A DNA stretch of 64,000 nt from Dankookia rubra (lineage in GTDB: Bacteria; Pseudomonadota; Alphaproteobacteria; Acetobacterales; Acetobacteraceae). Each line of letters begins with the position of its first letter. The stretch's first letter is position 1. The position numbers and the translations under genes were made by a program. Positions 26,801 to 35,105 of the stretch are shown one piece after another. The stretch is from contig NZ_SMSJ01000024.1 in assembly GCF_004355005.1 (NCBI RefSeq), positions 1 to 64,000 of the forward strand. The letters are read 5' to 3'. Below the pieces are notes generated by a model. It did not search any database. It saw only the letters and a list, made by a program, of their open reading frames with translations, and was not told the DNA's origin.

Positions 26801-29800
26801 TGACGGCCAAGAAGGTCTCCCGGCAGGCGAAGGCCAGAGACATCATCGACTATCTCAGCGAGGAGCTGAACTTGGACCTCGAGGCCGGGCTCGATCCCGG
26901 CCTCGCTCAGTATCACCGCAAGGAGGCCGAAGGGATGGCGGCCTACCCCGGCGGCCAGGGCCCGGTGCGGGTGGGGGCCGGGGTCAGCGACGCTGTTGCC
27001 CGTTACCTGGGGATCGGCAAGGACAGCGCGCCGGACACCAAGGCCCTGGAAAACGTCATCACCGGCAAGACGGCCAATGGGCGGCACGAGTGGCTGAACA
27101 AAGAGGCGACGGTTGCCGGGTTCGATTACACTTTCTCGGCCGACCGCTCCGTATCGGTCGCCTTCGCCCTAGCGCAGACCCCGCACGAGCGCGCAGCGAT
27201 CCTAAGCGCGCACCGCCAGGCGGTCGCAGACACGATGCGCGAGATCGCCGTTGAGATGGGCTACACCCGGCGAGGTAAGGACGGCGTCGAGACCGTTGAA
27301 GGCGAGTTGGCTTGGTTTGAATTTGACCACACCGCCAGCCGACCGGTTCCGGCCTCCGCACTCTACGCCGACGACCCGACGGTGAAGGATACGATCCTCC
27401 CAGGCGACCCCAACCTTCACACTCATACCTTCATCCCGAATTTTGTCCTGACCCACGACGCGGACGGCAAGGCTCACGTCGGCACCGTCGACAGCGAGCG
27501 GTTGCGCGGCCGCGTGCACGAGCTTGGTGCGCTTTATCAAACCAGGCTTGCCGTCCATCTGCAGCGCCTGGGTATCGAGACAGAGTGGGATGGCGCTGGC
27601 GCCGTGCGCGTGAAGGCAATCCCCGAGGAGATCAGGGATCTTTTCTCGAAGCGGGCAAAGGCCGGCCTCGCCGCCGCTAAGAAATGGGCGGCGGAGAAGG
27701 GAATCGACTACGACAACCTGGATCCGATTGAGCAGCACAAGTTGATGCGGGCGAGCCTCGGTCTTGATCGGAACAAGAAGGAGGGTCTTCAGGCTCGGTT
27801 TGAGGAATGGGTCGCTCAAGCGCGGGCCGCGGGCTACGAGCACCAGGGTGTCGTCCCGTCCGACGACGAGCTTGCAGCTCGCCCAAAAGCGGAGCCCCTG
27901 GGCGACGAGGAGCGCCTCGCCAAGACCGTCGAACGTGCCGACGCCCTTGCCGCCAGCCTGTTCGCCAAGGAATCCGTCCTTACCCTGCAGCAGCTCCGTG
28001 TGTGCTGCGCCCAAGCCGCGATTGGACTCTACGAGCGATTTGAGGATGTGGACCGAATCCAGGCCGCCCTGATGGAACGAGGCGTGACGATGGACGACGA
28101 GCGGACTGCTATCATCGTCGGCCATCTCCCGGTCATTGACGAGACGCGCCCTGAACGAGACCTGGGGCAGGGGGCAGATGGCGAAGGTCGGCCGGGAGGA
28201 AAGCGGGTCCGCGGAAGGAACGGCCAATCCCTCCGGGGCGACGAGACGCTTGTCACAACCCAGCGCCACATCGACAACGAGCAGCGTGTGGTGAAGCTGA
28301 CGCGCGAGGCCGCCGCAGACCGCACGGGCGCGCTGACGCACGCTGAGATCAAGGCTGCGGTCCGACGCGCTGAAACGCGTGCGAAGGATCCACTGTCGTT
28401 CAAAGACGAGCATGGTGAGGCGCAGTTGCGGGGCATGCGCCACCTCGGGGAGGGCGGCAGGGTCGCCTTGCTGATCGGCGTCGCCGGCAGCGGCAAGACC
28501 ACCCTGATGCAGCCGCTCGTTGACGCTTGGACCAAAAAGGGCATGACGGTCCACGGAATTGCCGTGGCATGGAGGCAGGCAAACGACCTCGAGGGCGCCG
28601 GCATTGCTGCACCGGACGGAGAGGGGGAGGGGCCTCAGGCAAGAAAGCAGCGTAGGCGCGGAGGACGAGGCGCCGACAACAGCGAGGACGCGACGAGGGA
28701 GATGCGTGACGCAGGCGTGTCTGGTGATCGCCTCCACGCCGTCGCTGCCTTCATCCGGCGATACGACATGGGGAAGCTGAAAATCGACAGCAACACCGTC
28801 GTCCTGCTTGATGAGGTTGGACAGCTCGGGATCAAGGATGCGAGGCGCCTTCTCGAAATCCAGCGAAAGACCCGCTGCCATTTCAAGCTGATCGGAGACC
28901 CACTCCAGTGCGTCAGCGTCGAGGCCGGCCCGACGATCGACCTAATGATTCGCGCCCTCGGCGAGGAGAATGTGCCGTCAATCATCACCACGATTCGCCA
29001 AAAAGCTGACAAAGAGAAGATCAACGCCGGGCTCTGGCGAACAGGTCAGGCCGCAGTCGTAATCGGGAACAAGCGCGAGGACGGTACCGCGCAGCTGGTC
29101 CGCGGAGACAGCGAGGCCTTCGCCGCTGCTGCAGCGACGCGATGGGCTGAGATGACGGACGAGGCTGCGGCGCAGGGATTGACGGTCGGGGTGACCGCTC
29201 CGACTAACGCACAGGCACGCATCATCGGAAACGCCATCCGCGAGATCCGCCGCGAACGCGGCGAGATCACCGGAGAGGACCGGGTGATTGCGTGTACCGA
29301 CAGTCGCGGTGCCGATGCCTTCGAACTGTCCCTCGCTGTGGGCGACCGCGTGCGCCTATTCCGCAAGACCAGAGGCAAGCGCCTGGATGGACGCGGCGGC
29401 GGGATGCAGCTGGGCGTCAACGGGACGATCGTCGAGGTGCGAGGGATCACCGACGAAGGGCTAATCCTACGCGGCGCGAACAACATCGACTGCCTCGTGA
29501 AGTGGAAGACTTTGACCCACAAGGAGAGCGGTCGGATCCAGCTCAACAGGGGCGAGGTGTTCACGCCCGATGGCAGCCAGGGGATCACGCGGCATCTGAT
29601 GCTGGACACGATGGGCGGTGGATCGGACGCAATGACAGCCGGCAAGGCTTACGTCACCGGCTCGCGCCATCGCCTCCGGCACGAGCTGATGGTCAGCGAA
29701 GATGCCGAGCGCGAAGCGATTTTGCGCGAGAGGCCCTTGGGCGACAGCACTCCCATCTCGGAAGATCAGGTCTGGGAACGGGTCGCAGCCAACCTGTCGA

Positions 29801-30258
29801 GGACCGGCGCCAAAACCTCTGCCATGATCCTAGCGGAGAAGGCACAGGATCTCCGTCGCGCCGCCGGCGACCTGCTGCTGCGACACCAGATCGACCGCGC
29901 ATCCCGGCTAAACAGGGGGCAAAACCCCGACCAAGCGTTTCCCACGCGACGCCAGGAAGAACAGGCAGTGCGGACCGTGCTGCCGACTGTCGAGGCAGCT
30001 GTAGAGCGCGCTGAGCGAGCCGCTGCGGCCACCCGTGAGGTTATCCGTGACTTGGGCGCCAGCCTGACCGCGGGGTCGAGGGGAGAGGTCCAGGTCGCGG
30101 CTAGAAACCTGGTGCAGACCATCACGGGCGCAATCAGTGAGGCGGCTCCCAAGATCAGGGCAGTGGTTGCCGCCATGCGCGAACGGTTGGGGTTGACGAG
30201 ACCAGAGCCGACGCTGGACGAGCAGCAGCCTGAGATCCAAGGGCCGACCTACAGATAG
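26797..30258 (+). CDS. MobF-type conjugative relaxase/helicase (TrwC/TraA-like)
   Basis: 1153 aa. Residues 1-300 form a TrwC relaxase domain: candidate nicking Tyr19 (DIIDYLSEE) and Tyr39 (LAQYHRKE), EFDHTASRP at 175, and the metal-binding HTH of DPNLHTHTFIPN at 208-210. Residues 540-1010 form a RecD/TraI-type helicase: Walker A GVAGSGKTT (561-569), Walker B VVLLDEVGQLG, GDPLQC, and a C-terminal TPDGSQGITR motif. A helical tail follows. It nicks oriT, unwinds the plasmid and pilots the strand through TraG and the Trb channel. Length and motifs look complete. Confidence 0.93.
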   Translation: MMTAKKVSRQAKARDIIDYLSEELNLDLEAGLDPGLAQYHRKEAEGMAAYPGGQGPVRVGAGVSDAVARYLGIGKDSAPDTKALENVITGKTANGRHEWLNKEATVAGFDYTFSADRSVSVAFALAQTPHERAAILSAHRQAVADTMREIAVEMGYTRRGKDGVETVEGELAWFEFDHTASRPVPASALYADDPTVKDTILPGDPNLHTHTFIPNFVLTHDADGKAHVGTVDSERLRGRVHELGALYQTRLAVHLQRLGIETEWDGAGAVRVKAIPEEIRDLFSKRAKAGLAAAKKWAAEKGIDYDNLDPIEQHKLMRASLGLDRNKKEGLQARFEEWVAQARAAGYEHQGVVPSDDELAARPKAEPLGDEERLAKTVERADALAASLFAKESVLTLQQLRVCCAQAAIGLYERFEDVDRIQAALMERGVTMDDERTAIIVGHLPVIDETRPERDLGQGADGEGRPGGKRVRGRNGQSLRGDETLVTTQRHIDNEQRVVKLTREAAADRTGALTHAEIKAAVRRAETRAKDPLSFKDEHGEAQLRGMRHLGEGGRVALLIGVAGSGKTTLMQPLVDAWTKKGMTVHGIAVAWRQANDLEGAGIAAPDGEGEGPQARKQRRRGGRGADNSEDATREMRDAGVSGDRLHAVAAFIRRYDMGKLKIDSNTVVLLDEVGQLGIKDARRLLEIQRKTRCHFKLIGDPLQCVSVEAGPTIDLMIRALGEENVPSIITTIRQKADKEKINAGLWRTGQAAVVIGNKREDGTAQLVRGDSEAFAAAAATRWAEMTDEAAAQGLTVGVTAPTNAQARIIGNAIREIRRERGEITGEDRVIACTDSRGADAFELSLAVGDRVRLFRKTRGKRLDGRGGGMQLGVNGTIVEVRGITDEGLILRGANNIDCLVKWKTLTHKESGRIQLNRGEVFTPDGSQGITRHLMLDTMGGGSDAMTAGKAYVTGSRHRLRHELMVSEDAEREAILRERPLGDSTPISEDQVWERVAANLSRTGAKTSAMILAEKAQDLRRAAGDLLLRHQIDRASRLNRGQNPDQAFPTRRQEEQAVRTVLPTVEAAVERAERAAAATREVIRDLGASLTAGSRGEVQVAARNLVQTITGAISEAAPKIRAVVAAMRERLGLTRPEPTLDEQQPEIQGPTYR

Positions 30259-30264
30259 GTTTAT

Positions 30265-30311
30265 CCCCTAAAATAGGGCAGTGATGACCAGGGTATCCCC
30301 TAAAATGAGGG
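30265..30311. promoter_or_regulatory. tandem CCCTAAAATAGGG-type sites after the relaxase gene
   Basis: CCCCTAAAATAGGG at 30265-30278 and CCCCTAAAATGAGGG at 30297-30311 are preceded by the same TAT and lie 32 bp apart, three helical turns. The core is a palindrome CCCTA-AAA-TAGGG. It matches the blocks upstream of the relaxase operon, pointing to one DNA-binding protein acting on both sides. Confidence 0.55.
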
Positions 30312-30465
30312 TCTCCGCGGCCAGGAACCCTCACAGCCTAAATGCCGGCGCGTCCTCCATCTGCGGCTCCGGCGCCATCTCTCGGATAGGGGCGCTGAGG
30401 TCACTGGCCTTGATGGCGCCCTCCAGCGAAGCTGCCTCGGCCGGGAGGATCGCCTTTTCCCGTTC

Positions 30466-30708
30466 CTAGAGCTCGGCAAGGAGCCTCGGTGCAGCCTCGT
30501 GGGCAGACCTGAACAGCTCCCAGCGTTGTCCGCTCCTCAGCGCGAGTTCCGCGCGCTGCACTTGGTGCGCCGTCACGTCGACGGCGGTTCGAAAGCCAGA
30601 CAGAGCCGCCGCATCATCACCGCGACGCACGGCGGCAGCGAGATTCTGCCGGGCGGCCCGCACGTCTCGATCTAGTTGCTCAAATCGCTCTGGATGGTCT
30701 CGGCGCAC
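30466..30708 (-). CDS. small helical protein, unassigned
   Basis: 80 aa from GTG 30708, MRRDHPERFEQLDRDVRAAR through RRGDDAAALSGFRTAVDVTA to APRLLAEL. Codon positions look coding and the protein is helical and charged. The start is uncertain because the frame stays open upstream. It lies between the relaxase and the origin and may be a small plasmid-maintenance gene. No family recognised. Confidence 0.45.
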   Translation of the reverse strand: MRRDHPERFEQLDRDVRAARQNLAAAVRRGDDAAALSGFRTAVDVTAHQVQRAELALRSGQRWELFRSAHEAAPRLLAEL

Positions 30709-30776
30709 GGCCTGTCTTTTTCTTCCTCTTGCCCTTCTACCGAGTCAGCGGGCTTTTCCTTTAGGCGTAGGGGAAG

Positions 30777-30829
30777 GGGAGCCAGCGCGAAGCGCTGGGG
30801 GAGGGGGGAGCCGGCGCGGAGCGCCGGGG
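30777..30829. repeat. two tandem G-rich hairpin units
   Basis: A unit of 29 bases is repeated: CCAGCGCGAAGCGCTGG at 30782-30798 and CCGGCGCGGAGCGCCGG at 30811-30827, each followed by a run of G. The single stem difference (A:T to G:C) keeps the pairing in both. On the plus strand they would form strong RNA hairpins without T-tracts. They sit before the origin, where they might insulate it from transcription. Confidence 0.7.
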
Positions 30830-30970
30830 GGAGGACCGTAGGTCCGCCCCCTCTGGTTGTGTGCTGAGAGGCCTAGGATGGCAGGAATTCTAAGTTCAGA
30901 AGAGTTCTATATAGGTTCTAATTGTTCCCCCCTTTTTTCGTTCGTCAAATCAATGGCTTACGGGCGAAAT

Positions 30971-31350
30971 TGTGCCGTAGCGCGGCATAACTGTGCCGCA
31001 GCGCGAGGTTCTATGTGCCATAGCGCGAGGTTCTATGTGCCAAACTGCGAGAATCTTGGTGCCATTATCCACAGGCAGGCATGGCACACTTCCTGTCCGC
31101 AGCGCGGCACAGTTTCCTCCTGATTCTGCCTAGCCTGCCGAGGAGATTCGCCGTTTTCTTAACCGCTAGGTAGCATTTTGCCCTGTACCGCAGTGCTTGA
31201 ACGGCACGTTTGGTGTGCCGAGTGCCTAACCCATCCTCTCTAATTCCCTTTGCCTATCCTGACGGATCAAGGGGTTAAGGTAGTCTAGTGTGCCGTAGCG
31301 CGGCCATAAAGTGTATCGTGCCAAAATTCTTGTCATGGCACGGCACACTT
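30971..31350 (+). other. iteron-type replication origin (oriV)
   Basis: Repeats beginning TGTGCC(G/A) with core TAGCGCG start at 30971, 30992, 31014, 31036 and, degenerate, 31058, that is every 21-22 bp (two helical turns). A perfect DnaA box TTATCCACA lies at 31065-31073. Inverted copies follow at 31082-31088 and 31102-31112, further ones at 31214 and 31289-31308, and an inverted pair GGCACGGCACAC at 31336-31347 just before the initiator gene. An AT-rich stretch lies at 30895-30960. This is the standard layout for Rep_3/iteron plasmids. Confidence 0.85.
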
Positions 31351-31379
31351 ATTAAATAGTCCGCGGATTGGAGTTGCCC

Positions 31380-32696
31380 ATGCCTCGCAAGCCCGAAGCC
31401 GCCGCGACCGCCGCAGCCGAGCCCCAGCTGAGCCTGGACACTCTGCACCTGCACGAGCGCCCGTCCGAAAAGGGCGCCACCGGCAAGACGCTGGCTATCG
31501 CCGCAGAGCGCGCTGAAGCAGTCGGAGGCAGGCCGGAGAAAGTGGGGATCATCGCTGCAGGAGAGGTGATCCTGTCGGCGCCCAGATCCGGCGAAGGGCT
31601 CAGCCTGTATGCGCTCAAAACTCTGCTGCTGATGCTGCAAAAGGCGGGGGGCGACGCCTGGCGCGAGGACGTCCAGCACTTCATCAGCAAAGGGGAGCTG
31701 ATGGACCTGCATTCGGATTCGGCCCGCATCGCTAGAACTCTGCACGAACTAGCGACGACTGAGATCGCCATCGCCGTTAAAAGCGAGCGCGGCCTGGACG
31801 CGATTCTCCAGGCCCCATATCTGTCGGAGAGAACGACCGAGATCATCACGGCTAGGCAGGCTCGAGTATATTTCAGGTTCTCGCGGGCATTGCAGTATGC
31901 TCTCCGGAACTCTGAGTTTTTCGCTGAGATCAACAAGCTGATCGCTCTGTCTCTTCGGTCGGTATACGCACTTAAGCTGTACGAAATTGGGATGCTGTTT
32001 TACCGGCGGCGGCACTCGACATGGCAGGTATCGGTCGAGGAGTTGCGGCGCCAGCTGTGCGTAGCGGAGGGCGCGTATCCAAATTGGGCGCAGCTTGAAC
32101 GACGTGTCCTACGTGACCCCGCCGCAGAGGTTAATCAGCTGGCACCGTTTGTGATTGGTTGGGCAGTGACACGCCAAGGCCAGGGCGGGCGGGTTACGAG
32201 GGTCGATGTCTCGTTCAGGCCCAAGGGCCCAGGTGAGCAAACTGAGGCTGGCTCCAAAGTGGAAAAGGCATCTCGCGCACGGCGGAAAGCCCGTTCCGAC
32301 GCTGCCGGCGACAGCGGTGAGCTGCCGGAGCCTGCTTCTGGAGACAGAAGCTCCGAGAGCATCTCACCGACATTGCTGACCTATGCTCGGCGCCTGGATC
32401 AGGCCAAGGCCAAAGCCAAGGCGACGCGGAAGGACGAAGTCCGGCAGTCCAATATGCCTGCCAAGATGTTGCAGGCGCTGGAGGAACTGCGGCGCAGCGT
32501 GCCTGACGATCGGCAAGCTCGGCTGAATCTGAACCCGGCAGAAGAGGCTTCGGTTTTTGCCGTAAGCGGAACCGACGACCCGAACGAGGCTTCCTGGGCG
32601 CAGGCTATCGAGATTGCTGGGCGACGCGCCACGTCGGTCATTGATCTGGATGATCCGACGCCACGGTCAGCACCGCAGCGGCGTGCGAGAGGGTAA
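31380..32696 (+). CDS. plasmid replication initiator, Rep_3 type
   Basis: 438 aa from ATG 31380 (MPRKPEAA), chosen for the GGAG 8 bases upstream; a TTG at 31368 is also in frame. Two winged-helix regions are visible (ALKTLLLMLQKAG, TARQARVYFRFSRALQYALR; VYALKLYEIGMLFYRRRHST, WQVSVEELRRQLCV). A disordered, charged C-terminal third (KASRARRKARSD onward) is unusual. It binds the iterons just upstream to start replication and may repress itself through the inverted TGTGCC site at 31336-31347. Confidence 0.82.
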   Translation: MPRKPEAAATAAAEPQLSLDTLHLHERPSEKGATGKTLAIAAERAEAVGGRPEKVGIIAAGEVILSAPRSGEGLSLYALKTLLLMLQKAGGDAWREDVQHFISKGELMDLHSDSARIARTLHELATTEIAIAVKSERGLDAILQAPYLSERTTEIITARQARVYFRFSRALQYALRNSEFFAEINKLIALSLRSVYALKLYEIGMLFYRRRHSTWQVSVEELRRQLCVAEGAYPNWAQLERRVLRDPAAEVNQLAPFVIGWAVTRQGQGGRVTRVDVSFRPKGPGEQTEAGSKVEKASRARRKARSDAAGDSGELPEPASGDRSSESISPTLLTYARRLDQAKAKAKATRKDEVRQSNMPAKMLQALEELRRSVPDDRQARLNLNPAEEASVFAVSGTDDPNEASWAQAIEIAGRRATSVIDLDDPTPRSAPQRRARG

Positions 32697-32742
32697 GAGA
32701 TCGCCCGCCCCCGTTACTACCTAAATGGAGATACCCTACAAG

Positions 32743-33075
32743 ATGCTTCGCCTTGCGTTTGCGGCAGCAGCGGCCGCGTTTCTCGTTGGTGCACCTGAGG
32801 CGTTGGCCCAAGGGCCAGACGCAAAGGATCAGCAAAACCTAGCCGACGTGACGAGGCGAATGTCTCAACAGGTCCCGTCCTTGCAGGAGTTGATCTCCCG
32901 CGCCGTCTGCGACGCAAAGCCATCAACCCAGGACCGCGGCTATTGCTATCTCCAGGCCGCCCTCGAGCAGCAGGATGAGGAGGATCGAGCGCGCCGCTTC
33001 AACGAAGCCCTTCGCCGCTTGCGTGACGCCAACCTTATCGAGTTGCCGTCGCCTAGCGCAGCACAGGCACGCTAG
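32743..33075 (+). CDS. small exported protein of unknown function
   Basis: 110 aa from ATG 32743 (a second ATG at 32725 is in frame). Signal peptide MLRLAFAAAAAAFLVGAPEALAQ, mature part with two Cys (AVCDAKPSTQDRGYCYLQAA) that could form a disulfide, helical end (ARRFNEALRRLRDANLIELP). Lies 46 bases after the initiator gene, so perhaps co-transcribed. No family recognised. Confidence 0.6.
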   Translation: MLRLAFAAAAAAFLVGAPEALAQGPDAKDQQNLADVTRRMSQQVPSLQELISRAVCDAKPSTQDRGYCYLQAALEQQDEEDRARRFNEALRRLRDANLIELPSPSAAQAR

Positions 33076-33102
33076 ACACCGCGAGCATCAAGCCCGAGGC
33101 GG

Positions 33103-33705
33103 TTACGGTATTCTGCCGGGATCGTCCTCGGACGGCTTTTCTAGGGCCGCGGACTTGGCTGCCGGTAGGTGCCGATAGAGCGTGGACGGAGAGACCCTGA
33201 GGCGCCGCGCCACGTCACCCGCCGACAACTCAGGGTCCCGGAGCATCGCACGAGCTGCGGTCAAATCATTGGCCGACAACGACGGCGGACGGCCTCCCTT
33301 CTTTCCCCTTGCCTTCGCACTGGCAAGACCTGCGTAAGTCCGCTCCCGTGTGAGCTCTCGCTCAAACTCAGCGATAGCGCCGCAGATAGCGAACAGCATT
33401 CTGCCGCCTGAGGTCGTGGTGTCGATCGGTTGCGTCAGGACACGCAGGCCGATCCCCCTACTCTCTAAGTCGGCCGCTGTTTCCAGTAGGTGCCTGAGCG
33501 ATCGTGCCAGTCGATCCAACTTCCAGACAACCAGCACGTCTCCATCCCGCATGAAGTCGAGTGCGGCAGCGAGGTGTGGTCGATCCCGTTGCGCCCCGCT
33601 CGCTCGCTCTATGAAGATCCGCTCGCAGCCGGCGCCGCGGAGCGCTTGGTCCTGCATCTCGGGATTCTGGTCACGCGTACTGACCCGACCATAGCCAACC
33701 AGCAT
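33103..33705 (-). CDS. serine resolvase (Tn3/ParA-resolvase type)
   Basis: 200 aa with nucleophile Ser9 (VGYGRVSTRDQN), DVLVVWKLDRLARSLRHLLE, GGRMLFAICGAIAEFERELTRERT and a C-terminal Hin-type helix-turn-helix (ELSAGDVARRLRVSPSTLYRHLP). Length typical for resolvases. Probably resolves plasmid multimers at the site just upstream (33706-33860). Confidence 0.92.
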   Translation of the reverse strand: MLVGYGRVSTRDQNPEMQDQALRGAGCERIFIERASGAQRDRPHLAAALDFMRDGDVLVVWKLDRLARSLRHLLETAADLESRGIGLRVLTQPIDTTTSGGRMLFAICGAIAEFERELTRERTYAGLASAKARGKKGGRPPSLSANDLTAARAMLRDPELSAGDVARRLRVSPSTLYRHLPAAKSAALEKPSEDDPGRIP

Positions 33706-33939
33706 CCCATCCTCCCGAAACTCATCTCGGAATGGAGGATTTCGGAGCCGGTTTCAAGAGAGCCTTTTCGGAGGCACTTATCGGCGGTCCCAGCCGGATC
33801 AGCACAACTCTCTCAAAAACGAGGGTTTCTCGGAGCCCTTAGCGTTAGGACGTCGTGACATAGTTTGTTTGAATGTTTGTTGTTTGTTTGTTTACCTCAG
33901 GACCCTATATGTCATTCATCATCCGAAGGGTCGCCGTTG
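33706..33939. promoter_or_regulatory. candidate res site and TTTG-rich promoter region
   Basis: Between the divergent resolvase and KfrA-like genes. The segment 33740-33840 contains repeated short blocks (TTTCGGAG, TCTCGGAGCC, inverted TCTCTC/GAGAG) as expected of a resolvase res site. 33862-33894 is a run of TTTG units (TTTGTTTGAATGTTTGTTGT), AT-rich against a GC-rich background, likely part of the KfrA-like gene promoter and its own binding site. Confidence 0.4.
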
Positions 33940-35019
33940 ATGGCTAAGGCACAGGTTTCTGACGACAGGATTATTGAGGAAGGCCGGCGCATTGCTGAAG
34001 CGGGTCGAAAGGTCCACGGCTGGTCGCTGCGCGCCGCGATTGGAACGGGTCGCCCAGATCGATTGGAATCGGTGTGGACGCGCTGGCTAGAGACGCAGGG
34101 CGAGGGAAAGGTCCCCGAGAACCCGGAAGAGACTGGCCATACTTCAATCCCGTCTCGCATTTCCGAAGCCCTCACCGAGACGAAGAGGACCATGGAGGCG
34201 CATCTGGACGGCCTGGTGCTCTCCTTGGTCCGCGTCACCACCGAGACCTATGACGGCCGATACCGCGACGAGTTTGCGGATTTACAGCGCAAGAGGGCCG
34301 AGGCAGACGAGCAGCTTTCGGCTGCATCAAGTGCCGTCGCTGATGCCGATAACAAAGCGGAGGCGCTGGAGAAGGAGCGCGACCAGCTTGTGTCCGACCT
34401 TGCTCAGGTCCGCGAAAGCCTCGCTGTGCTGCAAGCTAATCTCTCCCGCACTGAATCTGAGCGGGACAAAGCAAGCACCGAGCGCGACGAACTAGCCGGC
34501 AGGATCGACGGCGAACGCGACGCGGCTCAAGCCGCTAAGGGTGCGCTCGCTGAAGCGCGGGCGCATTCGGCTGCTATGTCGAACGAACTGCGGACCGCCC
34601 GCGAGAACCTGACAGCAGCCGCCAAGCTAGAGTCTGATCTGCGCAACGAGATTGCAGATTACGAAAAGCAGGCCGTCGACCTGCACGCCCGGCTTACCAG
34701 CGCCTCCGCCAGAGCTTCGGAGGCCGAGACGCAGCGCACGGCACAGAGCCAGCGAGCCGAGGCCGCCGAGGCCGCGACTGTCCGCTTGGAAGCCAGCATT
34801 GGGACACTCACCTCCAGAGCCGATAAAGCAGAGGCCAGCCTGGAAGAGCTGAGCACCAAGCTCGCCGCAATGACGCGCCGCGCAGAACGGGCGGAAGGCG
34901 CGCAGGACGCCGCAGAGAAGGCCATGGAGGCGCTCCGGGGATTGATCCCACAGGCGGCGCCGATGCCTGCCCTGCGCAAACGCACAGCAAAGTCGGAGAG
35001 CGGCAATGGCGCGACATAG
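33940..35019 (+). CDS. KfrA-like plasmid DNA-binding coiled-coil protein
   Basis: 359 aa from ATG 33940 (MAKAQVSDDRIIEEGRRIAE). The N-terminal 110 residues match the KfrA_N DNA-binding region (GRKVHGWSLRAAIGTGRPDRL, WTRWLE). Residues 130-340 are an unbroken coiled coil (ALEKERDQLVSDLAQVRESL). KfrA proteins bind their own promoter and help plasmid stability. The upstream TTTG-rich tract is a likely target. Confidence 0.85.
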   Translation: MAKAQVSDDRIIEEGRRIAEAGRKVHGWSLRAAIGTGRPDRLESVWTRWLETQGEGKVPENPEETGHTSIPSRISEALTETKRTMEAHLDGLVLSLVRVTTETYDGRYRDEFADLQRKRAEADEQLSAASSAVADADNKAEALEKERDQLVSDLAQVRESLAVLQANLSRTESERDKASTERDELAGRIDGERDAAQAAKGALAEARAHSAAMSNELRTARENLTAAAKLESDLRNEIADYEKQAVDLHARLTSASARASEAETQRTAQSQRAEAAEAATVRLEASIGTLTSRADKAEASLEELSTKLAAMTRRAERAEGAQDAAEKAMEALRGLIPQAAPMPALRKRTAKSESGNGAT

Positions 35020-35105
35020 AACGCGCACTGTGGTCGGACCTCAGATGGGAGCCTGTCCCTATGCGGGACGCATCAGAATGACGCGGGGCAAGAGGAAGAA
35101 AGACG

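Noticed and set aside
27202-28881. 559-codon minus-strand frame opposite the relaxase
   Set aside because: The plus strand encodes the relaxase/helicase with all motifs; the antisense frame shows no domain.
30775-31350. CRISPR-like array
   Set aside because: Repeats are short, variable and phased at 21-29 bp without spacers; they are iterons and two hairpin units, and no cas gene is present.
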